A DNA stretch of 64,000 nucleotides from Calderihabitans maritimus (lineage in GTDB: Bacteria; Bacillota; KKC1; Calderihabitantales; Calderihabitantaceae), in the NCBI RefSeq assembly GCF_002207765.1, contig NZ_BDGJ01000168.1:127713-191712 (forward strand), read 5' to 3'. Below the pieces are notes generated by a model. It saw nothing but the letters and a program-made list of their open reading frames with translations, had not been told where the DNA came from and did no database searches. Positions within the stretch are counted from its first letter, which is position 1. Each line of letters opens with the position of its first letter. Positions 19,300-28,140 of the stretch are shown here, in pieces. The position numbers and the translations under genes were made by a program.

Positions 19300-20334
19300 A
19301 TGTATAGATCGCAAAGTATTATCGCTTTCGCGGTAATCGTCGTTTTAACCGCTTTTTTGATCGTTGGTTGCAGTGGCGGGAATTCGCAACCTACTGGTCA
19401 AGAAACCGGCGGTAACGGTGATTCGACTAAGACTATCAATTTAAAGGTCGGTCACGTATTAGCTCCTACTCATCCGTATCAGCTTGGTCTGGAGAAATTT
19501 GCTGAGCTGGTAGCCGAAAAGAGCGGCGGAAGGGTAAAAGTAGAAGTATTTCATAGTTCCCAACTTGGTAACGAACGGGAAATGATTGAGGGCCTGCAAA
19601 TGGGCACATTAGACATGACCCTGGTTTCGACCGCTCCGCTGGCTGGTTTCTCCAATAAGTTTTTAGTATTCGACCTACCTTTCATTTTCCAGAGTCGCGA
19701 GCAGGCATATAAGGTACTGGATGGTCCTATCGGCACCGAAATCTTAGACAGTCTGAAAGATCAGGGTATTGTTGGCTTGGCTTATTGGGAAAACGGCTTC
19801 CGTAATGTGACTAATTCAAAAAGGCCCGTGATTCACCCCGAGGATATGAAAGGTATGAAAATCAGGACTATGGAAAATAAAATCCACATGGCATCCTTTA
19901 AGACTATCGGGGCAGATCCAACCCCTATGGCCTTTGGAGAACTCTTTACCGCCCTGCAGCAGCAGACGGTAGACGCCCAGGAAAACCCGATACCCATTAT
20001 CTATACTTCTAACTTCTTTGAAGTACAGAAATACCTGTCTCTAACGGGGCACTTCTACGCGGCAGCGCCGCTTTTGATCAGTAAAGCCCGGTGGGATACC
20101 CTGCCTGCTGATGTGCAGCAGGCAATTAAAGAAGCTGCTATAGAAGCCCGGGACTACGAACGCGAGCTTATTCAAAAAATGGATAATGAGCTGTTGGAGG
20201 AACTGAAGAAAAAGGGTATGGAAGTCTCAGAAGTGGACAAGAACGAGTGGCTTAAAGCTATGGAGCCGGTGTACAAACAGTTTGAAGACGAAATCGGTGC
20301 AGACGTAATTGCCAAGGTGCGTGGTGTAAAATAA
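19300..20334 (+). CDS. dctP: TRAP transporter substrate-binding lipoprotein (DctP family)
   Basis: Extracytoplasmic receptor that captures an organic acid for a Na+/H+-driven TRAP carrier. Residues 1-24 form a lipoprotein signal ending in the lipobox LIVGC, so Cys24 should be lipidated. The mature protein starts its fold with LKVGHVLAPTHPYQLGLEKF and contains SQLGNEREMIEGLQMGTLDM, the ligand-binding region KGMKIRTMENKIHM (the Arg usually binds the carboxylate) and PMAFGELFTALQQQTVDAQE. 344 residues, normal for DctP. A strong hairpin separates it from dctQ. The neighbouring 2-hydroxy-acid enzymes suggest a hydroxy acid as ligand. Confidence 0.95.
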   Translation: MYRSQSIIAFAVIVVLTAFLIVGCSGGNSQPTGQETGGNGDSTKTINLKVGHVLAPTHPYQLGLEKFAELVAEKSGGRVKVEVFHSSQLGNEREMIEGLQMGTLDMTLVSTAPLAGFSNKFLVFDLPFIFQSREQAYKVLDGPIGTEILDSLKDQGIVGLAYWENGFRNVTNSKRPVIHPEDMKGMKIRTMENKIHMASFKTIGADPTPMAFGELFTALQQQTVDAQENPIPIIYTSNFFEVQKYLSLTGHFYAAAPLLISKARWDTLPADVQQAIKEAAIEARDYERELIQKMDNELLEELKKKGMEVSEVDKNEWLKAMEPVYKQFEDEIGADVIAKVRGVK

Positions 20335-20342
20335 CCGTTTTT

Positions 20343-20374
20343 TGAGGTCGGCAGGAAATTCTCTGCCGACCTCA
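20343..20374 (+). terminator. Intercistronic hairpin between dctP and dctQ
   Basis: TGAGGTCGGCAG and CTGCCGACCTCA form a perfect 12-bp stem with an 8-nt loop. No U-tract follows directly, so it may act as a partial terminator or as an mRNA-stabilising end that raises dctP over the membrane subunits. Confidence 0.75.
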
Positions 20375-20420
20375 TCCTCCTAATTCATCTTTTTATTTTC
20401 TGTCGAAAGGAGGATTATAT

Positions 20421-20915
20421 GTGCAGCAAAAAGAACCACCTAAGTTCTTATACTGGTTGGATAAATTTGAAGAAGGCGCAGTTACCATCTTACTTGGGGC
20501 CATGACCGTGGTGGTATTCTTACAGGTTTTCTTCCGTTTCGTAATCAAGGGTTCGCTGCCATGGTCGGAGGAACTGGCCCGCTATCTGATGGTCTGGGCA
20601 GTTTTCATCGGTGCCAGTATCGGTGCCAAAGAGGGCGCCCACATAGGGGTGGAAGCTTTTGTCGCCTTTTTACCGGCCAAGTTGAGGCGGGTTGCTCTGG
20701 TTTTGGCTGGAGCGTTTTCCTTACTGTTTTGCATAATTATTGCTTATCTTTCTTTTAAAGTTGTTGGCTTTCTGATGAAATCTGGGCAATTGTCGCCCGC
20801 TATGCAAATTCCTATTTTCTGGGCTTACCTGGCCATTCCGGTGGGCTCGATATTAATGGCCATACGTTTCGTACAGGCCACAGCTGCGAAGCTGCGTAAT
20901 GAGGGAGTGGTCTGA
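20421..20915 (+). CDS. dctQ: TRAP transporter small permease subunit (DctQ family)
   Basis: A 164-residue membrane protein with four hydrophobic segments. DctQ hallmarks are VFLQVFFRFVIKGSLPWSEE followed by LARYLMVWAVFIGASIG, and the C-terminal SPAMQIPIFWAYLAIPVG. It partners the large subunit DctM in the membrane. GTG start with AAGGAGG upstream. Its stop overlaps the dctM start (TGATG), which signals translational coupling. Confidence 0.94.
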   Translation: MQQKEPPKFLYWLDKFEEGAVTILLGAMTVVVFLQVFFRFVIKGSLPWSEELARYLMVWAVFIGASIGAKEGAHIGVEAFVAFLPAKLRRVALVLAGAFSLLFCIIIAYLSFKVVGFLMKSGQLSPAMQIPIFWAYLAIPVGSILMAIRFVQATAAKLRNEGVV

Positions 20916-22189
20916 TGACTGCAATTCTCTTTGGTGTGTTTGCTATCCTGGTGCTGCTGAACGTTCCGGTAGCTGTTAGTTTAGGGCTGGCTACCATAAC
21001 AGCTATCGCTGCAACCAACACGGTTCCTTTAATGGTGGTAGCTCAGAAACTGTTTACTGCTACCGATTCTTTCCCTTTGATGGCTATTCCTTTTTTCATG
21101 ATTGCCGGTAGCCTAATGGAAAAAGGTGGAATTTCTCGCCGCCTGATTCGCTTCGCCAACGCTCTGGTTGGATCACTACCTGGTGGTTTGGCTTTGGTTA
21201 CAGTGCTGGCCTCTATGTTTTTCGCGGCCATTTCCGGTTCCTCTCCAGCAACGGTGGCGGCCATCGGGTCCATAATGATTCCGGCCATGGTGCGGCAGGG
21301 GTACGCAAAAGATTTTGCGACTGCTACTCAGGCATCGTCTGGCTACATCGGAGTCATTATTCCGCCGAGCATTCCTATGGTGACTTACGGCGTAGTAACG
21401 GGGGCCTCTATAGGCGCCTTGTTTATGGCGGGTTTTGTCCCGGGGATTCTGATTGGCGCTGCTTTAATGACGGTAGCCTTTGTGATAGCTAAGAAAAATG
21501 GCTACGTTGGCGAACAACGAGCCAACTTCAAAGAAGTTTGGACAGCTTTTAAAGACGCTTTTCTAGCGCTTTTGATGCCCGTAATCATTCTAGGAGGTAT
21601 CTACGGAGGGGTTTTCACTCCTACCGAGGCAGCAAACGTAGCAGTGATTTACGGTTTAGTAGTAGGAATGTTTGTATACCGGGAACTTAAGTGGTCCGAT
21701 ATTCCAGCAGTACTGAGGGCCTCAGCTATCAGTACCGCTATGGTGATGCTGATTATCGCTACTGCTTCTGCTTTTGGACTCCTGTTAACTCGAGAAATGA
21801 TTCCCAACAAGATTGCTAACTTCTTTATAGGAATTACGGACAGTAAACTCATACTGCTAATATTAATTAACCTGATGCTCTTAGTGGTAGGAACATTTAT
21901 GGAAACCAATGCTGCTATTATTATTCTGGCACCTATATTTTTTCCAGTAATCATACAGATGGGCATTGACCCCATTCATTTTGGTGTAATTATGGTAATT
22001 AACTTGGCCATCGGCATGATTACACCGCCCTTAGGGGTTAATCTGTTCGTGGCCTGCGGTTTGACTAAACTGCCCATTGAACGAATCATCAAGGCTAACT
22101 GGGCTTATCTGTTTGTTTCCTTAGCAGTGCTGGCACTTATTACTTATTTCCCTGCCTTGTCTTTATGGCTGCCCAACTTATTGCAGTAA
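20915..22189 (+). CDS. dctM: TRAP transporter large permease subunit (DctM family)
   Basis: The ion-coupled carrier subunit, 424 residues with about twelve hydrophobic segments. Characteristic stretches are FPLMAIPFFMIAGSLMEKGG, AAISGSSPATVAAIGSIMIP, GYIGVIIPPSIPMVTYGV, GGVFTPTEAANVAVIYGL and the end motif GMITPPLGVNLFVACGL. One-base overlap with dctQ. The adjacent GlcD-like gene starts 15 bp downstream, so uptake and oxidation genes are probably one operon. Confidence 0.95.
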   Translation: MTAILFGVFAILVLLNVPVAVSLGLATITAIAATNTVPLMVVAQKLFTATDSFPLMAIPFFMIAGSLMEKGGISRRLIRFANALVGSLPGGLALVTVLASMFFAAISGSSPATVAAIGSIMIPAMVRQGYAKDFATATQASSGYIGVIIPPSIPMVTYGVVTGASIGALFMAGFVPGILIGAALMTVAFVIAKKNGYVGEQRANFKEVWTAFKDAFLALLMPVIILGGIYGGVFTPTEAANVAVIYGLVVGMFVYRELKWSDIPAVLRASAISTAMVMLIIATASAFGLLLTREMIPNKIANFFIGITDSKLILLILINLMLLVVGTFMETNAAIIILAPIFFPVIIQMGIDPIHFGVIMVINLAIGMITPPLGVNLFVACGLTKLPIERIIKANWAYLFVSLAVLALITYFPALSLWLPNLLQ

Positions 22190-22204
22190 CTTGAGGTGAG
22201 ATGG

Positions 22205-23584
22205 GTGCTTAGCAGGCGTGTTATTAGTCAACTAAAAGATATTTTTGGTCCTCCAAATGTATTGACCTCCAAAATCAGTATGGAGGCTTATGCTTACGAT
22301 TCTTCTCCCTTTATACATTATCCCGAAGCAGTGGTATTTGCCGACAAGGTGGAACAGATATCCCAACTGATGAAGCTGGCAAACCGGGAGAAAATTGTAG
22401 TGGTGCCGCGAGGTGCTGGCACCAGCCTTAGCGGGGGAGCGGTTCCTGTTCACGGGGGTATAATTCTTGTTCTTAATCGTTTTAACCGCATTCTGGAGAT
22501 CGATCCGGTAAATGAGGTGGCCTGGGTAGAGTCGGGGGTTACCAACCTGGCTCTACAGCAGGCTGCCGCTTCCTACGGTTTAATGTTTGGTCCCGATCCA
22601 GCTAGTCAAAAAGTTGCTACCATGGGAGGAAATGTAGCAGAGGGTGCGGGAGGTATCCGGGGAGTTAAATACGGTGTTACCAGGGATCACTTATTAGGGT
22701 TGGAAGTAGTTTTGCCTGACGGGGAAGTGGTGATGATCGGCGGTTTGGGCAAATACGTGCCGCAAATTGATTTGACTGGTATTTTTTGCGGGTCGGAAGG
22801 TACGTTGGGCATCATTACTAAGATCCTGGTAAAACTTATCCCTCTTCCGGAAGCTATCCGTACCATGATGGCTGTTTTTGGCAGTTTAGACAAAGCGGGC
22901 GAGGCTGTATCACAGATTATAGCCCGGGGTATTGTACCTACTACATTGGAAATCATGGACCAAACCATGATACGGGCGGTAGATGATTTTATCAACGTAG
23001 GTTTTCCGCGAGAGGCGGAGGCAGTCCTTCTGATTGAGGTAGACGGTTATGAAGTAGAAGTGGACCGGCAGGTGGAATCTGTTGTGTCTATATGCAAGGA
23101 GCAGGGGGCCACAGATATTCGCAAGGCAACTGATGAAAAGGAACGGCAGGACCTTTGGCTGGCAAGACGCTCTGGTAATGGAGCGTTAGGGCGTATTAAA
23201 CCGGCTTACATGGTCCAGGACGTAACGGTGCCTAGACACAAGCTGCCTGATATGTTAAGGTTCGTATCCGACATTAGTAAGAAATACGGTATTATTATCG
23301 CCCAGATGGCCCATGCCGGAGACGGGAATCTGCACCCTCACCTGCTTTATGATCCCTTTCAGCCGGAGGAGTTAGAACGGGTAAAACAGGCCAGTCATGA
23401 AATTTTTACTGCTGCTTTAGAAATGGGTGGTAGTCTTACAGGAGAACACGGCATTGGAATGGAAAAGTTGGAGTTTATGACTCAAGCATTTACTGCAAAT
23501 GATTTAGACTTTATGGAACAAGTAAAAAGAGCCCTAGACCCCCACCTGGTTTTAAACCGGGGCAAGGTCTTGGATATAGCCTAA
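22205..23584 (+). CDS. glcD: FAD-linked 2-hydroxy-acid oxidase subunit (GlcD-like)
   Basis: Oxidises a 2-hydroxy acid, probably the D form, to the 2-oxo acid with FAD. The PCMH FAD-binding domain spans residues 30-210 (VVPRGAGTSLSGGAVP, FGPDPASQKVATMGGNVAEG, GVTRDHLLGLE, GSEGTLGIITK). The C-terminal FAD-oxidase domain shows MAHAGDGNLHPHLLYDP and GEHGIGMEKL, with the metal and substrate His residues. I prefer GTG at 22205 because GAGGTGA lies 6 nt upstream; the GTG at 22196 overlaps that site. 459 residues. With the next two genes it forms a GlcDEF-type complex. Confidence 0.92.
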   Translation: MLSRRVISQLKDIFGPPNVLTSKISMEAYAYDSSPFIHYPEAVVFADKVEQISQLMKLANREKIVVVPRGAGTSLSGGAVPVHGGIILVLNRFNRILEIDPVNEVAWVESGVTNLALQQAAASYGLMFGPDPASQKVATMGGNVAEGAGGIRGVKYGVTRDHLLGLEVVLPDGEVVMIGGLGKYVPQIDLTGIFCGSEGTLGIITKILVKLIPLPEAIRTMMAVFGSLDKAGEAVSQIIARGIVPTTLEIMDQTMIRAVDDFINVGFPREAEAVLLIEVDGYEVEVDRQVESVVSICKEQGATDIRKATDEKERQDLWLARRSGNGALGRIKPAYMVQDVTVPRHKLPDMLRFVSDISKKYGIIIAQMAHAGDGNLHPHLLYDPFQPEELERVKQASHEIFTAALEMGGSLTGEHGIGMEKLEFMTQAFTANDLDFMEQVKRALDPHLVLNRGKVLDIA

Positions 23585-23605
23585 TTTAGGAAAGAGGATG
23601 AAAAC

Positions 23606-24898
23606 ATGGAAAGGGGAAAGTTAGTTCGATCCCTGGCCCAGATAGTGGGCAGTTCTAATGTAACTACTGAACCGGAGCAGATTATAGCTTGCGGATTTCG
23701 AATGGAAAGCCGCCCCGAAGTATTGGTTTTTCCGGGTAGCAAGGAAGAGTTGCAGGAAATTGTATGGTGGGCAATAAATGAGGAACTTCCACTAGTACCG
23801 TTAGGTTCCGGCAGTGAAATCAGGCGGGTGCTAGATTCTTTTCAAAGGGGCATCGGCGTGTCGTTACAGAGATTAAACCGTTTTGTGGAACTAGAACCGG
23901 ACAATCTTTCCGTACGAGTTGAGGCAGGAGCAGTAAATTCGGAGTTGCAGGAAGTACTCTGCCGAAACAACCTGTTCTTACCGGTATTTCCCGACTACCC
24001 CCAGTCTACCATCGGTGGCGAAGTGGCTGCTGATACTGCGGGACGGAAGCGCTACCGTTACGGCAGTATAGGAGATTATGTACTCGGATTGGAGTTTATT
24101 TCTCCCGGCGGCAAGTTGGTGAAAACCGGTGGTAAAACAGTGAAAAACGTTAGCGGTTATGATTTTACTAAACTGCTGGCTGGTTCATGGGGTACCTTAG
24201 GCGTAATTACCGAGGTCACCTTAAAATTAAGGCCTTTACCGGAAGTAGAAAGTCTAGTGCTTGTAAGTTTCGACGGCTTTTCCAATGCGTTGGAAATGGC
24301 ATGGGAGTTAATGGGCCGGAGGTTGACCATAGTATCCTTAGAAATACTTTGGCCGGCTTCTCAGTGGAGGCTACTCGATTGTCCGGGAGAAATAATATTG
24401 TTAGTTGTTTTAGAAGGGAGCAGAGAAGCGGTAACTGAGCACCGGAAACAGGTGCAGGAAGTCATTACTGGCAGGCCAGCCCAGTGGATAGATGAGCGGC
24501 TGGCGATATCTAGGTTTTGGGAAAATTACCACCGGTTCCGCTGGGAAATGAAGACAAGCAACTTTTTCTCTGCTAATTTTGATAAGCGGTTAACAGCGGA
24601 AATTGTAGAGCGTATTTTTTCAAAGAGCGAGAAGATGGACATGCAAGTAGGGCTAGATGTAGGTTCGGGAGTATTAGATTTTTCTTTAACCAATTATAAT
24701 GAGATGCCCAGGAATTTACTTGAGCGTTGGCTTTTTCTACAAGCTGAATACGGAGAGGACAGGGTAAGACTGAGCTTTGCTGCTCCCTCAAAACAACTTT
24801 TGTTAGAGAAGCTGTGGCCCAAAATCGATCCGCAGGGAATCATGTTCCCTACCAACGCACTATTGAGGGGTGTGAACCGTGGTTCAGGAAATAGGTAG
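23606..24898 (+). CDS. glcE: FAD-binding oxidase subunit (GlcE-like)
   Basis: Second FAD-domain subunit of a glycolate/lactate oxidase-like complex; 430 residues. The FAD domain has VPLGSGSEIRRVLDSF, PQSTIGGEVAADTAGRKRYR, GDYVLGLEFISPGGKLVKTG and GSWGTLGVITEVTLKLRPLP. It lacks the HAGDGNLH and GEHGIG motifs of the catalytic GlcD subunit, as GlcE proteins do. The 21-bp gap to glcD and 20-bp overlap with the next gene show one operon. Confidence 0.85.
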   Translation: MERGKLVRSLAQIVGSSNVTTEPEQIIACGFRMESRPEVLVFPGSKEELQEIVWWAINEELPLVPLGSGSEIRRVLDSFQRGIGVSLQRLNRFVELEPDNLSVRVEAGAVNSELQEVLCRNNLFLPVFPDYPQSTIGGEVAADTAGRKRYRYGSIGDYVLGLEFISPGGKLVKTGGKTVKNVSGYDFTKLLAGSWGTLGVITEVTLKLRPLPEVESLVLVSFDGFSNALEMAWELMGRRLTIVSLEILWPASQWRLLDCPGEIILLVVLEGSREAVTEHRKQVQEVITGRPAQWIDERLAISRFWENYHRFRWEMKTSNFFSANFDKRLTAEIVERIFSKSEKMDMQVGLDVGSGVLDFSLTNYNEMPRNLLERWLFLQAEYGEDRVRLSFAAPSKQLLLEKLWPKIDPQGIMFPTNALLRGVNRGSGNR

Positions 24899-26219
24899 GT
24901 CAGAACTACAGCAAAAAATTCTACGTTGTAACCGGTGTGGTTTTTGTCAGGATGTGTGTCCTACCTATAAGGTTACTGGTGACGAATTTAATGTAGCTCG
25001 GGGACGTATTCGCTTAACCCGTCTGGTGGTGGAAGGTAAGTACCATTGGGGTGAGGAAGCGGAAATCACCCAACATATCGAAAGCTGTTTGTTGTGTAAG
25101 GCCTGCGTGGCTACCTGTCCCTCCAGGGTGGCCACTGATGAAATAGTTGCTCAAGCCCGGGCTGAAATTACTGCTGCCAAGGGGTTGACTCCCTTTAAGC
25201 GGCTGGTTTACCGCGGTGTATTTTCTCACAACCGGAGGCTGGTCAGGGTGGGGCGCCTGCTTCGTTATTACCAAAAAAGCGGTATACGCTGGGTGGTTAA
25301 GAAAAGTGGGGCCTTAAAGCTTATGCGAAATTTGGGTAAAGCCGAGGATATTATTCCTCAGGTACCCGCAGCGAATCTCCGGGAGCAGTTGCCTCAAATT
25401 TTAAAACCGGTAGCGAATCCAGCTCATAAAGTAGCTTATTATCCGGGTTGCGCTATAAATGTTTTCTATAGTGATATTGGCAAAGCTACTATTCAAGTCC
25501 TGCAAAAGAACCTGTGTCAGGTAGTAGTACCTCATACTGTATGTTGCGGTGGCCCGCATCATAGCGCTGGCGACCATGAAGAAGTCAAAAGGCTGGCCCG
25601 AGAAAACATTGATTTTTTGGGTCGGTATGAGGTAGAAGCCATTATTACTGACTGTGCTACTTGTGGCAGTATTTTGAAGGAATATGGTAGGCTTCTACAG
25701 GATGACCCTGGCTACCGGGAAAAGGCGCTGGAATTTTCAGCCAAAGTAAAGGATATCAACGAGTACTTGGTGGAGATAGGTTATTCGCGGGAACTGGGTC
25801 CGCTGCCTGTGGTAGTAAGTTACCATGACCCGTGTCACTTGGGGCGCGGTCAGAAAATAATAGGACCACCTCGTGAGATTCTTAAAAGCATTCCCCAATT
25901 AGAATTGCGGGAGATGCAGGAGGCCGACTGGTGTTGTGGCGGTGCAGGTTCTTACGGCATTACTCATCCCGAAATTTCCCGAAAGATATTAGACCGAAAG
26001 ATGAAGAACTTTCAGGCTACTGGTGCCAGTGTATTGGCCACTTCCTGCCCTGCCTGTACCATGCAGCTACAATACGGTATTAAAAGGTATGGGTTACAGG
26101 CCCAGGTAGTGCACCCAGTACAGCTATTGGCTAGAGCTTACCAGGCAGCTGAAAAAAAGGAGGAGGGAGAAGGTAATGTGCCGCTTCCCTCGGGTAGTGA
26201 AAATAAAACAGCGGTTTGA
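24879..26219 (+). CDS. glcF: Iron-sulfur subunit with CCG domains (GlcF-like)
   Basis: Electron-transfer subunit that carries electrons from the FAD subunits to the quinone pool or another carrier. Two [4Fe-4S] motifs are near the N-terminus: CNRCGFCQDVCP (about residues 15-26) and CLLCKACVATCP (about 71-82). Two CCG domains follow, with TVCCGGPHHSAGD near residue 223 and DWCCGGAGSYG near residue 350. 446 residues; the Lys/Glu-rich tail runs into the next gene. GTG start inside glcE. No large membrane domain is present, so membrane contact would be peripheral. Confidence 0.92.
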   Translation: MVQEIGRSELQQKILRCNRCGFCQDVCPTYKVTGDEFNVARGRIRLTRLVVEGKYHWGEEAEITQHIESCLLCKACVATCPSRVATDEIVAQARAEITAAKGLTPFKRLVYRGVFSHNRRLVRVGRLLRYYQKSGIRWVVKKSGALKLMRNLGKAEDIIPQVPAANLREQLPQILKPVANPAHKVAYYPGCAINVFYSDIGKATIQVLQKNLCQVVVPHTVCCGGPHHSAGDHEEVKRLARENIDFLGRYEVEAIITDCATCGSILKEYGRLLQDDPGYREKALEFSAKVKDINEYLVEIGYSRELGPLPVVVSYHDPCHLGRGQKIIGPPREILKSIPQLELREMQEADWCCGGAGSYGITHPEISRKILDRKMKNFQATGASVLATSCPACTMQLQYGIKRYGLQAQVVHPVQLLARAYQAAEKKEEGEGNVPLPSGSENKTAV

Positions 26220-27429
26220 TACTCCCAAATTAGATGATGTAGAGGGTAGGGTGGAGGCAGAAATAGCTAAGGTAAGGGACAGGATCCGGCCCGCGGCCAG
26301 GATTGCGGTGGCAGTAGGCAGCCGCGGCATTAGAAACCTCCAGAAGATTGTAGCCACGGTAGTAAATAAAATCAAAGAGGCGGGTGGCGAACCGTTTATC
26401 ATCCCAGCTATGGGTAGTCACGGTGGGGCTACTGTTGAGGGGCAGAAGGAAGTCTTGGCCTCCTATGGTATAACTGAGGATGCTTTAGGAGTACCTGTAG
26501 TGAGCAACATGGCTACGGTACAAATTGGAGAAACGGCAAGGGGCATTCCTGTTTTCTTCGACCGGGTAGCTGCCGAGGCTGATGGGATTGTGGTTATAAA
26601 CCGGGTTAAGCCTCACACCGATTTTCATGGTCGGGTGGAGAGTGGCCTGCTGAAAATGCTGGCCATCGGTTTGGGAAAACAAAAAGGAGCGGAAATGATT
26701 CACAGTTACGGTATTGCGGGCCTCAGAGAGCTTATTCCCCAGGCTGCTAATGTAATACTAAAAAAAATGCCGGTACTTTTTGGTCTTGCCATACTGGAAA
26801 ATGCCGAAGATGATACGGCGGATATAGTTGCTCTGCGAGCAGAAGAAATTGAGGCGCAAGAACCTGTTTTATTAGAACGGGCCAGGTTACTGATGCCTAG
26901 GTTACCTGTACAACGGTTGGATGTATTGGTAGTGGAGGAAATGGGCAAGAATATTAGCGGTGTGGGTTTAGACCCTAACATCACAGGCAGGATTGGTATT
27001 CGCCAGCAGAGGGATGCCGAAGCTCCTATTATTTCTCGGGTTGTAGTTTTGGACTTGACGGAGGAGAGCCACGGTAATGCCCTTGGGATGGGCTTGGCTG
27101 ATGTAATCACCCGCCGTTTTCGGAATAAAGTGGATTTGTCTACCACCTATGCTAACGTAATCACATCAGGATTTCTGGAACGGGGATTCATCCCTTTGGT
27201 GATGCCGAGTGACCAGGAAGCTATTGACCTGGCATTGAGAACCTGTGGACGGCGGGTAGAACCGGCTACCGCCCGATTGATGTTGATTAAAAATACCCTG
27301 GAACTGGGGGAATTGTATGTTTCGACGGCTTTACTGCCGGAGGTGGAGCAAAATCCGCAAGTGGAAATATTAGAGGGGCCGGTACCTTTGATTTTCAATG
27401 AAGATGGAGAGCTAATAATCAGAATTTAA
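26176..27429 (+). CDS. larA: LarA-like nickel-pincer 2-hydroxy-acid racemase
   Basis: LarA racemases interconvert D- and L-2-hydroxy acids using a nickel-pincer nucleotide bound to lysine. This 417-residue protein has the DUF2088 N-terminal domain (AVAVGSRGIRNLQ, IPAMGSHGGATVEGQ) and the region KPHTDFHGRVESGLLKML. Matched to L. plantarum LarA, the His of KPH (about 146), the Lys of LLK (about 159) and the His of MIHSY (about 175) occupy the positions of H174, K184 and H200. That match was made by eye. Similarity outside these motifs looks low, so the substrate may not be lactate. Overlaps glcF by 44 bp with GGAGGAGGGAGAAGG before the ATG. No larB, larC or larE is in the window. Confidence 0.8.
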   Translation: MCRFPRVVKIKQRFDTPKLDDVEGRVEAEIAKVRDRIRPAARIAVAVGSRGIRNLQKIVATVVNKIKEAGGEPFIIPAMGSHGGATVEGQKEVLASYGITEDALGVPVVSNMATVQIGETARGIPVFFDRVAAEADGIVVINRVKPHTDFHGRVESGLLKMLAIGLGKQKGAEMIHSYGIAGLRELIPQAANVILKKMPVLFGLAILENAEDDTADIVALRAEEIEAQEPVLLERARLLMPRLPVQRLDVLVVEEMGKNISGVGLDPNITGRIGIRQQRDAEAPIISRVVVLDLTEESHGNALGMGLADVITRRFRNKVDLSTTYANVITSGFLERGFIPLVMPSDQEAIDLALRTCGRRVEPATARLMLIKNTLELGELYVSTALLPEVEQNPQVEILEGPVPLIFNEDGELIIRI

Positions 27430-27448
27430 TTTTTCAACTTATGCAGAG

Positions 27449-27470
27449 CAGGGAGACTCCCTGTTTTTTT
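27449..27470 (+). terminator. Terminator at the end of block A
   Basis: CAGGGA and TCCCTG flank a GAC loop and are followed by seven T. It closes the TRAP-glcDEF-larA operon. Confidence 0.88.
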
Positions 27471-27540
27471 CTGGGGAACTTTAAGAATTGGAAAAAAGAT
27501 TTAATCTGACATTATTTTTGGTTTTTTGATTTTTTTTTAA

Positions 27541-27569
27541 GAAGGATTTTCCAATTCTTTCCCGAATTT
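27541..27569 (+). promoter_or_regulatory. Candidate sigma-H promoter of spo0F
   Basis: GAAGGATTT (27541-27549) and CGAATTT (27563-27569), 13 bp apart, resemble the sigma-H elements RWAGGAWWT and GAAT. Bacillus spo0F is known to have a sigma-H promoter, which makes the match plausible. Confidence 0.45.
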
Positions 27570-27601
27570 AAAATCCAGGGGGAGAGGAGGCGGTGTCTTT
27601 T

Positions 27602-28027
27602 ATGACCGAAGTGCGAAACAGGCCGGGAGTGAACAGCAAGATTTTAGTAGTTGACGATCAGCCGGGAGTACGTCAACTTATTAATGAAGCTTTAAAAAGT
27701 GATGGTTATCTCGTTCACACTGCGGCAAACGGTAAACAGGCCCTCCGGGAGATCAAGGAGAATACCCCTGCGGTTGTATTGCTGGATTTGAAAATGCCCG
27801 GTATGAACGGCTTGGAATTGTTGCAGGAAATTAAGAAAAGCGGCTATCAAGGAGCTATCATTACGATGACTGCGTATGGTGAATTGGATCTGTTAACCAA
27901 GGCTCAGAAGTTGGGAGTCGATCACCATTTGACCAAGCCGTTTGATATCAATGACCTGCGGGGTCTGGTCCGTAAAGTAATAGAACAATACAACTATAAA
28001 AAGGATAATACAGTCCTTAGAGCATAG
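27602..28027 (+). CDS. spo0F: Spo0F-like single-domain response regulator
   Basis: A stand-alone receiver protein, likely a phosphorelay intermediate in sporulation control. The acidic pair is in LVVDDQPGVR, the phospho-acceptor Asp in VLLDLKMPGMNG (about residue 61), the switch Thr in MTAYG and the conserved Lys in LTKPFD. No output domain follows. I start at ATG 27602; the GTG at 27593 is only 2 nt from the AGGAGG site. Its place directly before fba matches the Bacillus spo0F-fbaA order, which supports the name. Confidence 0.88.
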   Translation: MTEVRNRPGVNSKILVVDDQPGVRQLINEALKSDGYLVHTAANGKQALREIKENTPAVVLLDLKMPGMNGLELLQEIKKSGYQGAIITMTAYGELDLLTKAQKLGVDHHLTKPFDINDLRGLVRKVIEQYNYKKDNTVLRA

Positions 28028-28140
28028 GTGGGTTTCCTTTTGAAACCCTTTTTTAAATATCCCCGGACCAGGCAGGACTAAAAAAAGGTTTAGGGGAAAG
28101 AATACAAAATGATAATAAACTGAATGAAAGGAGAAAGTTT

